A DNA stretch of 20,453 nt from Thamnocephalis sphaerospora (GCA_003614735.1 KZ992697.1:1-20453), one strand, 5' to 3'. Counted from the stretch's first letter, positions 1 through 10,882 are shown. Notes: generated by a model not told the origin, from the sequence alone. Program-made: numbers and translations.

Positions 1-955
1 GCCTGTCATCTTTCTGTGGCCAGAGGCTGCATGTCATTCGTTACGGATCTAAATATGGCGATACCGTGCGGGCGACAGCGGCCATCGCTTACAAGCCTTA
101 GCTGCACACCTTCTTGGACCGCGGCGTCTACGGTTTCATGCGGAGGCGGGCAAAGTTGACACTGGCCTGACTGTCTCGGCTGTTCCGACTGCTTCGCTTA
201 AACTCCGCTAGACTGTGCGCGACCGGTCATCTTACTTCCGCCACGCCGTCAAGCGGCGCTAGCAAGTTACGTAATGGTTGTGCCGGAACATGGATGGCCA
301 GCGCCGAGCAACATCAAGCAGCGGATGGGAAAGCGGGGTGTGTGGGTGTGTGGGTGTGGATTACCCGGCATGCCGCAAAGACCACTTGTACACGATGCGG
401 CAATACGAACATGTGTCACGCCTGGTAGAAAATAGGAGGAACGCGTGTGTAACGGTGTCCAATACTTTGGCCGCCACCATATGTGTGTGTGTGTCCGGTT
501 TGCACATGGGTATCATTTACCGCATCATCGCAAAGGGGCCCAGTGACTGGTCCATCAGCGCATTGTACGCGGTACGCGGCACGGTGGCGGTGCGCAAACG
601 AGCCGATATTAGCTCTCGAGGCAGGCAGTCACCGCACCACGAGAGAAAAAGGTAAATGGCTGGTGCCGAAAAAGTTGGCCGCACGTCTACGGATATGGCG
701 ATGGCATGCTCAAACGGGGGCATCGCAGAGTGCCCTGTCTGAGCGGCGTGGGTCACGCGAAAAATGGGTCCGAGATGCACAGACGGCGAGAACTGAGTCA
801 ATCTATTTAGTAGGCGCCACGATGTGGCGGCTTTGCCCTTGTCTGTCTTTCGCTCTGCCACGTTACCAGCCTGCCCATCTACCTATCTGTACATCTGCTG
901 CACGCCACTATAGTCTACGCCGTCCTCAAATCAAGCAGCGCTGCCTTTACCCACT
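1..955. other. Left flank, no gene recognised
   Basis: I see no convincing gene here on either strand. The open frames are short, overlap each other in several frames and resemble no family I know. The stretch contains an irregular G/T tract at 335-359 and a short (TG)n run near 481-494. It presumably carries the promoter and 5' leader of the methyltransferase gene that starts at 956. No clear TATA box was identified. Confidence 0.5.
335..359 (+). repeat. G/T-rich simple repeat
   Basis: About three copies of an 8-nt GTGTGGGT-like unit make a strand-asymmetric G/T tract with three G-runs of three or more. It could fold as a G-quadruplex, and it resembles short interstitial telomere-like DNA. 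It is too short and irregular to call a telomere. Confidence 0.6.
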
Positions 956-2107
956 ATGGGCATCCCGCTGTCTCGCATACGGTCGCAGCTGGACAGGAGC
1001 GATACCAAATCACGCAGGAGCGGCGGAAGTGGTAATAGTCAGAAGGGCGGCAAATTTTCGCCCAACAGCAGTGGTCGCCGCACCGCCAATGAGCCTGACA
1101 CCGAACATCCCATTCCAGCCCCACTCATGGAGATTGACCGGTAGGCCTTTGCTGGCTCGCGCGATGCGGTGGTACGGCGGTGCTCAGGCTAATGTGCACC
1201 GTATCGTGCTGTGTCGCTAGACTCGATGTGGAACACTATCTTCTTCAGACGGCAAGGATCAACAAGTTTTACGCGCCGCTGGACCACCCCCGGCGGATCA
1301 TTGATGTCGGCACAGGATCTGGCATCTGGATGCTGGTATGCATGCGTATGCACACGCTGTCTCACCCTCGCTGTGCACTCATGCTTACTCCCGCGCGTTG
1401 GCACGCTGAAACCCAGGAAATGGCAGCAGAATTTCCAGACTGCGAGTTCCTAGGGATTGACATTATTCCGATACAGCCCACGACCACGCTGCCGCTCAAC
1501 TGCCAATTTGAAGTAGCGAACGCGCTGCGGGGTAAGCAGAGCGCGCGTGCGCCTCCATGACCGCCATTCGCACACACACGCTAACGCCGCATTCTCAGGC
1601 ATTCCACGCCCCGACGGGTACTTTGACTATGTCTACAGCCGTCTTCTAGTCGCCGCCATCCCAAAAGAGTCGTGGGAACTCTACGTCAGCGAGTGTGTGC
1701 GCGTGTGCGCATCCGGTGGCTGGGTGGAGATGGTCGAGTGTGACACACGCATGTACAACAGCGGTGTGGCAGGCGAGCGGCTCACCGAGTACATGAGCGT
1801 GTCGCTCAACGCCATGGGCATCAATCCCGGCACCGTCCTCGAATTGGACAGGTACATGCGCGAGGCAGGTCTCGTGGACGTGCACGTTAAAGAGTGTGCC
1901 CTCCCTATGGGCCGCTGGAGCGTCCCGGCCGGCGACCTTGCCTGGAGAAACTCCAAGCCAGTGTACAAAAGCCTGGCGCCAATCTACATGAAAGAGACCG
2001 GTGCAACGCAAGAGGAGGTTGACAAGATCATTGACGACGCGGAAGAGGCATTTAACAAGTATCAAAACTACACAGGCATCCGGATTGCCTACGGTCGGAA
2101 GCGCTAG
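956..2107 (+). CDS. SAM-dependent methyltransferase, LaeA-like class I
   Basis: The spliced model has exons 956-1140, 1221-1335, 1417-1531 and 1599-2107, giving 307 residues. The introns are 80, 81 and 67 nt, all GT-AG, and each junction keeps the reading frame. The first joins Glu-Ile-Asp-Arg to Leu-Asp-Val-Glu-His, the usual block just before the fold in this family. Motif I (IDVGTGSGI, residues 89-97) and the following acidic GID (113-115) mark a Rossmann SAM-binding domain. A Pro-Asp-Gly-Tyr-Phe-Asp block and a Gly-Gly-Trp strand follow, as in fungal LaeA/TAM-type enzymes. The first 60 residues are Ser/Arg-rich and disordered-looking, and begin MGIPLSR, which fits an N-myristoylation signal (Gly2, Ser6). 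The substrate is unknown; related proteins include regulators of secondary metabolism, but many paralogues have no known role. Met at 1126 is a less likely start. Confidence 0.86.
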
Positions 2108-4740
2108 CGAGTTCCATTTTTTTCATATGTCGCAGGAACTCAAAGGCAGCCCGGACGGAAGCGCCAGCGGGTGTGTGCGGCTTTCCGCACCATTTATTCA
2201 TTGCAATGCAAACACGCAGTGTACACTTAGTCACTCATGGTGTATTTGAGCATGTCAAAGTAAACTATTAGCATCGGTGGCCTTTTGCCCTTTTACTAAA
2301 AGCACAGGTTTCCAATTTAGCTAGCTACTGCTGCAAAGCAGAGCAGAGCATGTGTGATGGGTCCGAGGCGATGCTATAGCCCCTGGCTTCATTACTGCGC
2401 AGCATGACCAATTGCACGGCGATCAGTTTACCCGGCTGACTGGGGCAGTGTGCCCTGCCATTGCCGCAAACACGCGCCACGCGGGTGGGCCACGCGGACA
2501 TGGCATATCATGCATCTCGAGCACTGCCGGCCTGGTCCATACTGCTACTACGTGCAAATAATGTGGAGAATGTTCGCACACGGGGCGGCGGCAATAGGCA
2601 GGCAGACATTGCCGGACCATCGTAGATGCCCATGCTGCCGGCACGCGCATTCTACTTTGTGACGCCTTCCCCACCGGTAATGTGCAACCTTATGGTACAG
2701 CAGTACGAGCAGTCCGTCTTCGTTCCTATTCGTTCACTTGACCGTGAATGTGCCCATTGGTGCTCGGACGCACATACTGCGTAGCGGCACGCGTACGTTG
2801 CAAGCATCCATCTGCATCACGCACGCTATGTCGTCAGCTGCACCCACAAGTCCGCCCACCCCCTCCACCATGCGCACCGACTGGCGCCATGTAGACGAGC
2901 AAGCTGCTAGGCGTAAACACACACGCACGCACGCGTGCTTCTCGTGCCTTGCTGCTACACTGGTCGGCGTGCATGCGTTGCATCAAAGGGGAGGGCAAAG
3001 AACCATGAATCTGGCCGCAACCAACCACGCCGTAGATGACTGCTTTGTCCAGCTCGCGCTACCAGTCAGCGTACGCGAAAGCGGACAAGATGTCGATGCT
3101 GCCATACCGACCAACCGGCTCCGGATGTGTAGGTGTGTGGCGGACAAATTATATGGATTACTGCCGCGGTCGGCTACGCCACGTCATGGCGCCAGCTTGG
3201 CCAGCAGAGGACGTACGTGTTAGTGGCCACAGAATAATAGGTGGTGCGCAGGCCTACGCCTTTGCACGCGTACGTATGCTTCCCTATGCGCGTCTCTTTC
3301 TCGCTACAGACCGCCCACACCTCCTGCGCCCTCGCTATCCACCATCAGCCGCCTGCCTGATCATCGTGTGTATATAGCAGACACCAACATCGCTGTATTT
3401 TTGAACACTTGTCTTTTATCTCTGTGCCAAGCCATTTGTATCAAGTTGATCCAAGCGCTGTCACGGTCACCCCGTACCAGGTACGTGCTCTCAACAAATA
3501 ATCCAGCGTTGCAAGTGACACTGCTGCTGCTGTTGCTGCCCAGCACGATCAAACATGCGTGCTAGACGGTGGATTGGCGGTCACGAGTTTGGAGTCGCTT
3601 TCCTTTGGCGATGTCTTGCAAAGCATTGCGCATGCATCAAGCACGCGTACATATTGTTGCAGCGGCCTTCTGGCTGCTTACACTTGTCTCCGCCTTTAGC
3701 GGTAGTGTCGGTTGCTAATGTGGCGGCAACGCTCGTTGCGACAGAGGAGTGTGCCCGCCGTTGGTGCCATGCTTATGCAGCAGCAATGCCCAGAGAACGC
3801 GATTGCCAAGTCGATTTGGTGAAGGGCATTTCCCTAAACACAGCACATGCCTTGTGCAGACGTGCTGCCCGTGCGCCAGCGGTTGCAAAACGCTCAGGTG
3901 CGAGTGCGGCATTGGGCAGATCGGCAGGGTGCGAGTGGCGATCTGTGGGATTCGCACACATCACATATTGGCCGTCGATGTGTAGTCTGTGGAGAGCGCG
4001 CGTTCATCCAGTTGCACGGCTTGTCTCATTAGATGCAGCCATGTAGCGACTCGTGTGCATTCTGCCGCTACGATCACAGCATCCCATGCGTGCGGATGCG
4101 AGTACCAACGGCGATGCGACCGTGGTCTTAGACGGCCGCAGTGTCTATTGCGCAGTGCAGCTTCGTGCATATGCTTACAGTCTGGTGCCACCGTCTCGGA
4201 TATCGCTGGCCTGACGCTTGCCGCACATTCGCGATCCTCTTTGCCGCTCCACAACACATGCCGCAAGCGTCGCAGAGCCCGACTGTACTGCATCTTCAGT
4301 GCTCTAGTCACCCGTGGCCCGGCGCCTGTGTGCGACTTTGATCGTCCATGCTCACGCCGGCGCCGCCGTGTCTACGACACTGTCGTCGGGCGGACCCGTC
4401 GCATGTGCACGGCAGTGTCCTTGATAATCGCGTCGCATTCTTCCATCCGCTTGATCGTATAAGGCCGTCGCACTCCTTTTGCTTGCCGACCACCATTGCT
4501 GCCCAGCGCGTCCAGCTACTGATTCGTCATATGCTACCCCGCCAGTTTGTCCGATCGTCTGCTTTGATACGCATCAGTTTTCGTGTCTGTCCACGTTGGC
4601 TGCCGGCATCACTTTTGATCAAACTCGACGATAAGTTACGCTCCTTTTCACGTACGTGGTCCTTGCGTATGCACCAGCAGTTTGGTTGCGTGCGCATACT
4701 TGGCGGTGGCTTAGCTATTCCGCTAGCCGCACACACTGGC
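2108..4740. other. Long gene-poor intergenic stretch
   Basis: No frame in these roughly 2.6 kb resembles a known protein. The longest ones (2738-3223 and 3555-4046 on +, 3961-4311 on -) have arbitrary composition and overlap equally long frames on the other strand. The first part presumably holds the 3' UTR of the methyltransferase, although no perfect AATAAA was seen on the plus strand near its stop. Small intron-rich exons or a non-coding RNA could be hidden here; I cannot exclude them by eye. Confidence 0.45.
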
Positions 4741-4896
4741 GCGCCCCTTGCGCTACCTCGTCGCTGCCAGCCTTGTCATCCTTGTCTCTCCTGAACGCTT
4801 TCGTCTAGTCGCCATTGCTCACTCCTTTACGGTTATTGTGCGTACACTTGCTGTGTATACTGTGTACCCCCTTTTCTCGCTCTCTCGCTCTCTCTT

Positions 4897-4919
4897 TGCG
4901 CGCACGCGCGCACGCGCAT
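4897..4919. repeat. Alternating purine/pyrimidine tract (Z-DNA-prone)
   Basis: This is an uninterrupted run of alternating GC and AC dinucleotide steps with GCGCGCAC-type units. It directly follows a CT-rich strand segment at about 4870-4897. Such tracts can adopt left-handed DNA and often sit in promoters. Its function here is inferred from sequence alone. Confidence 0.55.
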
Positions 4920-5782
4920 CCTCCTTGCTACGCCCGCACACTTGCCAACGTTGCCCCCACGTAAGCGTGGACGCCAGTGCGCCTTTTCGCCCTCTTCATT
5001 TGCCCGTCTGCATCTGCCCGTCACTCGTTTTCATAACGGTCTCCGTGCATTCTGCCGTTAAGCACGTTGTTGTTGCCGCTGCTGCTGAAACGATACATAT
5101 ACCGGTCGCCTCGCGCAGCACCTGTCGACAACGGCTACTAATCCGCCGCCTTTCAGCCCGCGTAACCTTCCGCAGTTTTGTCTGCATTTTGCCGCCAACG
5201 TCTTGCGTAACATCGCCTCTTCTGCCCGGCTGCTTTCTGTGCTGGTGTTCCACATCTGTCGCTAGCCCTTATTGCTGCTTGCCGTCAAATCGCTTTCCAA
5301 ATTACCATCACTGGCCCTTTGTAGCAAATCCGTGTGGCTACAGCAGTCACGATATCCGTAATCGGGCCAAGCTAAAACGTTGCCGCATTCACTTTCCTTA
5401 GGACGTGTGCCCTGTGCCCCCGTTTGCGTACCACCTGCCCATTGGGACAGCCGCGCTACTCGCTTGTCGTCCTCAAACATCCATCTCGGCTGAACTGTAT
5501 ACGCCATTTGCGGTTCCAAAGCGGCCGTCGTGACTATTAGCAGCACGCTCGTTTCAAAGAGCACAAAAAGGTACGATTGGCCTCCCCCTTGTCACAGCAC
5601 ACTCGGCCCGTTAGCTATGGCACTCGGTCTTAAAGACACCAAAGTAACTTCGTGTCTCTTGCACATCTGCTACGTCTTTGCCCTCATCTGCTCACCATCA
5701 CACCATCATTGTCATCATCGTCACGATAGAAATCTCCGCTAGCACCACACATTCTGCTACTACACACCATCATCATCTACTG

Positions 5783-5862
5783 GTAAGTTTGCTAACAAGA
5801 CAGCGACACACACACACACACACACTCTCTCTCTCTCTCTTCTGCCCTCTCCGTACTTGTAG
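5783..5862 (+). other. Candidate 5' UTR intron of CCR4-like gene
   Basis: A perfect donor GTAAGT is followed by TGCTAAC, a (CA)n(CT)n pyrimidine tract and TTGTAG, giving 80 nt, which matches the coding introns in this window. The flanks (CATCATCTACTG before, CCGTGCATG after) look like untranslated leader. The TGCTAAC motif is far from the acceptor, so the true branch point is uncertain. Confidence 0.45.
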
Positions 5863-6445
5863 CCGTGCATGCATGTTATCTCCCCTGCATGTAGAAACCT
5901 CGTGCGGTACATGTGCTGGCGAGTTTGACTTTAGCAGCATGGCCTCGAACGCTGCTTTGCGAATGGCGAGGTGGTGTTTCTTTCTCTGTATGGAGTTATT
6001 TTTATCGGCTTCATACCGCTGCAGAACCGCATGTCTACTGTGCAAGGACACGTTTCATCGTTGTGCTATGCTTCCGTGATTCAGCCCCACCTTACCCAGA
6101 CACATCGGCTGTACAATCTTGTCGCTCTTCTTTACCGCCATCTATTCATATTAGACGTGCCATCGCGACTGCCCATAGCCTACTTTTACTCTTTCCGTCC
6201 GCGCGCCCACAGTCGCCCGTCGTTTATTTTTCCTCTATCAAGTGCATCGAGCTAACTGCATTTGCGCGCTGGCTCCGTACTGCCTTCTAATTACCTTCGT
6301 CAATTCACTGCGGCGACGGCCTTAGATCCTGCTCCCATAGAAGCGACGCTGGCCGCTGCTTTGTCTTACGAATACCACATTTTTGCTTGAAGACTTTGCC
6401 CTTGTCTCACTGTGTCGAGCCAAACCCTGCTTGCTATCCAACACT

Positions 6446-9376
6446 ATGATGAACGACAACGGGTAAGCAAGATCGTATGGGCTGCTAGGTGCTTAAATTT
6501 GGGTAGCTTGCTTACGACTCTGTCGCTTTCACCTGTGAATATTCCGCAGTTTGACCGCTCTGCATATGCAGCAACGCAGCTACAGCGATGGTGCGCATCT
6601 AGGCGAGCGTAGCCATCCTCGACTGAATATGCATGACAGCCTTCCCGCCACCATGGCGCCACGGCCACTTCATCGCCTTCCGCACTTTTTGCGCCGCTCT
6701 ACCGGTCGCCCCTACAGCGCCGAGGACCAGGTGCTCATCTGCGCTTCCTTTCCTCCCATCACAGTCACGCCGCCGCCGCCTTCTCCGACAGAGACGCCAC
6801 CACGTCATGAGCTACCAGGGTTTCTACGACGCCCGTTTAGCCCAGAATTCAAACTCGCAAGCTCAAAGGCGCGCGAAATGGACTGCGGCCATGACGGCAG
6901 TTTCGGCAACGTACAGCAGCACCAACTACCGATGAGCGTTGGTGATAGGCACATTGCTGCAGACGAACACCGAACTGGCAGTGAGAATGGCTATCAGTGT
7001 CTGCTCGAGGCGGAACGCATTGCGCTACGTCGCGCCGTGCTTAGTGACGTTGCAACCCGCCGGCCTAGCTCGCGTCTCCGTCTGCATCTGCCTTCGCGTA
7101 TCACATCTTCGACACCGCCGTCCATGCCAATGGCCTCGTCGGTGCCGACTGATACGCAGTCCATGGCCTCGCTTACCTTTTCTTCGGCCAGCAGCGAAGC
7201 GGAATTGTGCTCAAGCGTTGCAAGCTCAAATAGCGATGGCGAAGAGTGCGCTTTTCCAGCATGCCACGACGCCGCTTGGCTGCAGCGTGATTTGGCGCCA
7301 ATCCTGGGCGAACAAGGCATCAAGCAGGCCTTTGAAGGAAACGCTGATGTAATCAAGGAAGAGCGTCCATTGACCGATGAGCGACATGCTTTTGCATGGA
7401 ACGTCGACGCTATACCCTGGACACCGTCATCGCCCAGCCCACCGCATTCGCCAACCGAGTCGCTGGAAGGTGCAATGTCGCCGACCAGGCCAAGACGCAC
7501 ACGTCGCGCCAGCCGTCGGCGCAGCCGAGGCTACATTGCTCAATCCGGCCTACACATCAGCGATCTGTCCGACGAGACGACAGTCTACGACTCGCTAGAC
7601 AGCCTGCCGGCAGTTGCGTCGCCCATTGTCCCATACTATCCTGCACCTGTGCTGGAAAATGAGCCGAGCCGCCCAATGATTCAGAATCCCGAGTACGCAT
7701 ATTTGTTTGACAAGAACGAGCCTGTGGCTAGCATTGGCGTCAATGTGCCACACTTCAAGGTGCTTTCCTGGAACATTCTGACGCAGCAGTATGCACAGCG
7801 TCGTCGCTTCGACTATGTGCCCTCGATGCATTTGGACTGGGAGACGCGAAGCGCACGTATTCTTGGCGAGCTGCAAAAGCAGAACGCCGATATTGTTGCT
7901 CTGCAGGAAATGGATGAGCGCGCTTACCAAGATCTGTTTGCTCCGGAAATGAGCGCACAGGGCTATGCCGGCGTGTATGAGCGCAAGCGGCACCCGAACC
8001 TGAATGATGGCTGCGCCATTTTCTATCGTCGCGACAAGTTTGCGCTACACGATGTGGATCAACTCCATTATCAGGAGTCGGACCTGCACGAGTGGAATAC
8101 GCTGCGCCAGAACGGAGATGATCGCGCGCACCAGCGCGATCGTGCTTGCCGGTTCAACATGCACCACAATCTCGCTCTTATCGCCACGCTACGCAACCTG
8201 GCTACTGGCGGATACATGCGCGTGGTTAGCACGCATCTGCTTGCCGATCCCGAGTTTGCCGACGCAAAGCTGCTGCAAGCAGCCTTGCTGTGCGAGTATC
8301 TTGAACGCCAAGAGTTGGAAGCTGCGTCTGCAGAGGGCAGGCACACGGCCGACAATGCGCCTATCGTCATATGCGGTGACTGGAACTCGCTTCCGGAAAG
8401 CGATGTGTTGCGCTATCTGTGTGACGGTCGCATAAATCGACGTGCATTTGGCGGTCACAACTTTGGCCGTTTCACGCGTGCACGCACGCTACGCCATCAG
8501 CTCAATCTGGCCTGCGCCTACAGCACGTGTGAAGCATCGCTGAGCGCGACAACACGCACGCCGCAGTTTTCCGGCGAGATTGACCGCATTCTCTACTCTC
8601 GGTCTGGCCCGTACTTTCCGGTAGCCGTGCTGGGTGACCTGAACGAGGAGCATCACCGTAATTCCTGGCTCCCCAATGCCCACGCACCAAGCGACCATCT
8701 TCCGCTGGTGGTAGTATTCGCGGAAATCCCACCCATTCAGGCGTCCCTTGGCGCTGCTCCTTGGGAAGGCACCGCTCAAGTGGATGCAATGACGTCGGCA
8801 TTCACGGGTATGTCTCTGGCTTACGAACCGGCGCCGACCACTGCGGCACCAAGGTACATGTCTCCGCCGCCGGTCACATCGCATCAGCCTAGCTATGGCT
8901 ACTCTTACGCACCAGTGCCGGAAGTCTACCATGCTGCCTACCCAATCGGCCAAATGCCACATGCAGCTCAGCGATATGACACGTCCATGCACACCTTGAT
9001 GGCGATGATGATGATGCGCACGGCGTCTCGGTCTACCGCAGCTCTGGCCTCACAGATGGCCATGCTGTCAACGGCTCATCATACCAACCGGCAGATGTAC
9101 TTTCCATCACACGGTGAACTAGCCATGTATAACGAAGCAGGCTATGATGCTGACTACACTGGCAGCGAACACAACCCAGTGTACCGCGACGATCGGAGCG
9201 ATGGCAGTAACAGCAGCGGTAGCAACAACGGTGGCCGCCACCGCGGTAGCCGTGGTCGGCGCGGCGGTCGTCGTGCCGCTCGCGCATACGCCAACGCCAA
9301 AGCGCGCATGATCCGAGAGGCGCGCCAGCGACAAGAGCAGTTAGCGGCGCAGGTCGCCATCATTACTGGTGCCTAA
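6446..9376 (+). CDS. CCR4/Ngl-type EEP nuclease (putative deadenylase)
   Basis: Exon 1 is 6446-6462 and exon 2 is 6550-9376, separated by an 87-nt GTAAGC...CAG intron. The result is 947 residues starting Met-Met-Asn-Asp-Asn-Gly. Residues 1-400 are low-complexity and Pro/Ser-rich, with a basic SR/RR patch. The endonuclease/exonuclease/phosphatase domain spans about 408-730. Catalytic landmarks are SWNIL (Asn414), LQE (Glu459), STH (His568), GDWNS (Asp616, Asn618), an EIDR block and SDH (Asp721, His722), so an active Mg-dependent nuclease is expected. No leucine-rich repeat precedes the domain, unlike true CCR4, so it is closer to Ngl/nocturnin/angel relatives. The tail has Tyr/Pro-rich and Met-rich segments and an Arg/Gly patch (about 900-916), suggesting RNA binding. 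mRNA poly(A) shortening is inferred from the family; rRNA processing, as for yeast Ngl2, is an alternative. Confidence 0.9.
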
Positions 9377-9748
9377 CTGTTTTTAGCCCAAGAACGCCCG
9401 CGCCTGTGCTGTCTTTGCATGCACAGCCACCATCTCACGACCAGGGCACCTATGTCGTGTCAACCAACTGTCGTCAAGTACCAGTCGTCCCTTTTCTTTT
9501 CCTTTGCAGCGTTTCGAAATCGCCCATTCGCGTCCGTGTCTATGGCGTCTGTCGGTATAACATGGCAACGCACATGACATCCATTCATGTGCTTTGCCAT
9601 GCGACCCTGTGCACCACATAAAACCGATTCACAATACCACATTATTCGCAACGAGACATTATCTGGCAAGCATGCAGCTTGCCAACGTGTTGGATACAAC
9701 CGTTGGTAGGTATTTACTATGAACAAGGGTGGAAACAGGTGGAGTAGC
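9377..9748. other. Convergent 3' intergenic region
   Basis: These 372 bp separate the tail-to-tail CCR4-like and PAP2 genes. No coding frame of note occurs. It should contain both 3' UTRs and cleavage sites, but I see only weak A-rich variants such as CATAAA rather than a canonical AATAAA on either strand. Confidence 0.55.
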
Positions 9749-10726
9749 TCAAGAGCAGCACAGACGTGTGTGGCGATAGGTACGGTTGGCACAGAACAGA
9801 CGGTAGCTAGCTAGCGCCAGTGCGATGCCAATTATCGCGCCGCCCAGCAAGTCCATCGGCTGGTGGCGATTCTCCCACCAGCGAGTGATGGATATGTGGC
9901 CAGCCCAGACAAGCGGCAGCGTGCAGAGCAGTGCGGCAAAGAAAGAATACAAATGTGGGCTGAATGTATGGAAAAAGATGCGCATCAGCAACGTCATGCT
10001 ACCAAAGCTGTAGGCCACGTGGCCTGACGGAAACGACTTTCGACCGGCGTCCACAAACTTGTCATCACCAGTGCATTTCTGCTCAATGATGCTCCAGCCA
10101 CAGCGAGCCAAAAAGTCGGGCCGCAGCCCACCAACCCAAACTTTGAGTGTCTCCACGATGGCAAACATCACCGCAGCGTTAGCCAGTATCGTGAATGTGT
10201 CCACGTACACTTGCTTGCTCATGTCGACTGCGATCGCGCGCATTGAGGACCGATCCGAGTGACCCTGCTGTAAGCCCTCATACTCTGCGCCGTGATAGCT
10301 GAAATGCGGAAGCCAGCGCCGTATGCGCGATGTGCCAAGCAGGAGAGGATAGACTGTTTGTACCATACGCGCCAATAACATCGCGCCAACTGGCACCACA
10401 ATCATAATTATCCACAGCCACGGGTGCTCTGAGTATGCTTCATGCTTGTGATATGGATAATCTATGGCAGGATCGCTTGGATCGACGATGTGGCGACGGT
10501 AGGGTTCACGTCGCTTCATACGGGCGCCGATAAAGTAGAGCGCAAGCACGGTCACCAGGTCAAGAAGGCCAGAGTAGCGGTAGAACGTCGAAAGAATCGG
10601 ATGTCGGCTGCAGTCTTCAGCACTGTTGTCCGGACACCTGCCACGGGATCGTGGCAAGCCAGTATCGCCCTGGTGCCGCGGCAGCAGTGCCTCCGTTTCA
10701 CCCCCGGGACGACCTCCTGGATTCAT
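9749..10726 (-). CDS. PAP2-family lipid phosphate phosphatase (DPP1/LPP-like)
   Basis: This is an uninterrupted minus-strand frame of 325 residues from the ATG at 10726. The three phosphatase signatures are present in order: KVWVGGLRP (Lys195, Arg202, Pro203), PSGH (233-236, His236) and TRWWENRHQPMD (Arg282, His288, Asp292). In the third the usual SR begins with Thr. Six membrane segments lie at about 53-68, 103-122, 177-197, 236-252, 259-276 and 294-311, with the catalytic motifs in the expected loops. The family removes phosphate from phosphatidate, diacylglycerol pyrophosphate and lysophosphatidate in vacuole, Golgi or ER membranes. An in-frame ATG at 10882 would add 52 polar residues. I prefer 10726 because the MNPGGRPGG start gives a normal family length. 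A CRE-like site lies upstream. Confidence 0.9.
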   Translation of the reverse strand: MNPGGRPGGETEALLPRHQGDTGLPRSRGRCPDNSAEDCSRHPILSTFYRYSGLLDLVTVLALYFIGARMKRREPYRRHIVDPSDPAIDYPYHKHEAYSEHPWLWIIMIVVPVGAMLLARMVQTVYPLLLGTSRIRRWLPHFSYHGAEYEGLQQGHSDRSSMRAIAVDMSKQVYVDTFTILANAAVMFAIVETLKVWVGGLRPDFLARCGWSIIEQKCTGDDKFVDAGRKSFPSGHVAYSFGSMTLLMRIFFHTFSPHLYSFFAALLCTLPLVWAGHISITRWWENRHQPMDLLGGAIIGIALALASYRLFCANRTYRHTRLCCS

Positions 10727-10882
10727 TATAATAGTAGCCAGTGGATGAACTTTTGGGAAAAAGGCAGTAGTGACTAGGCAGACAATAGATTTTGCCTGGC
10801 GCGAGGACTTGCGGTGGCGCAGGTGGGTGTTGAGTGGATTTGCACAGTTGCAAGTCATCTGTCCATTATTCTTAAATAGCAT

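Larger units (their letters stand above)
4741..6445 (+). promoter_or_regulatory. Pyrimidine-rich promoter/5' leader of CCR4-like gene
   Basis: The plus strand is rich in C and T with many CTCT, CCT and CATCAT runs. This depletes stop codons and leaves long but meaningless open frames, such as 4748-5401. It includes a CT-rich run at 4870-4897 followed by an alternating purine/pyrimidine tract, and a (CA)n(CT)n microsatellite at 5806-5842 inside a candidate leader intron. Its position directly upstream of the start codon at 6446 suggests promoter and long 5' UTR. The transcription start cannot be placed. Confidence 0.45.

Noticed and set aside
483-1220. 245-residue plus-strand open frame
   Set aside because: It overlaps the methyltransferase first exon in another frame, has arbitrary composition and resembles no family.
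3555-4046. 163-residue plus-strand open frame
   Set aside because: Cys/Arg/Ala-rich with no domain, and equally long frames overlap it on both strands; most likely chance.
4748-5401. 217-residue plus-strand open frame
   Set aside because: Pyrimidine-rich DNA lacks stop codons on this strand. The product is Ser/Leu/Arg/Cys/Pro-rich without any recognisable domain.
6994-7500. 168-residue minus-strand frame
   Set aside because: It lies antisense within the CCR4-like coding region and is explained by codon bias of that gene.
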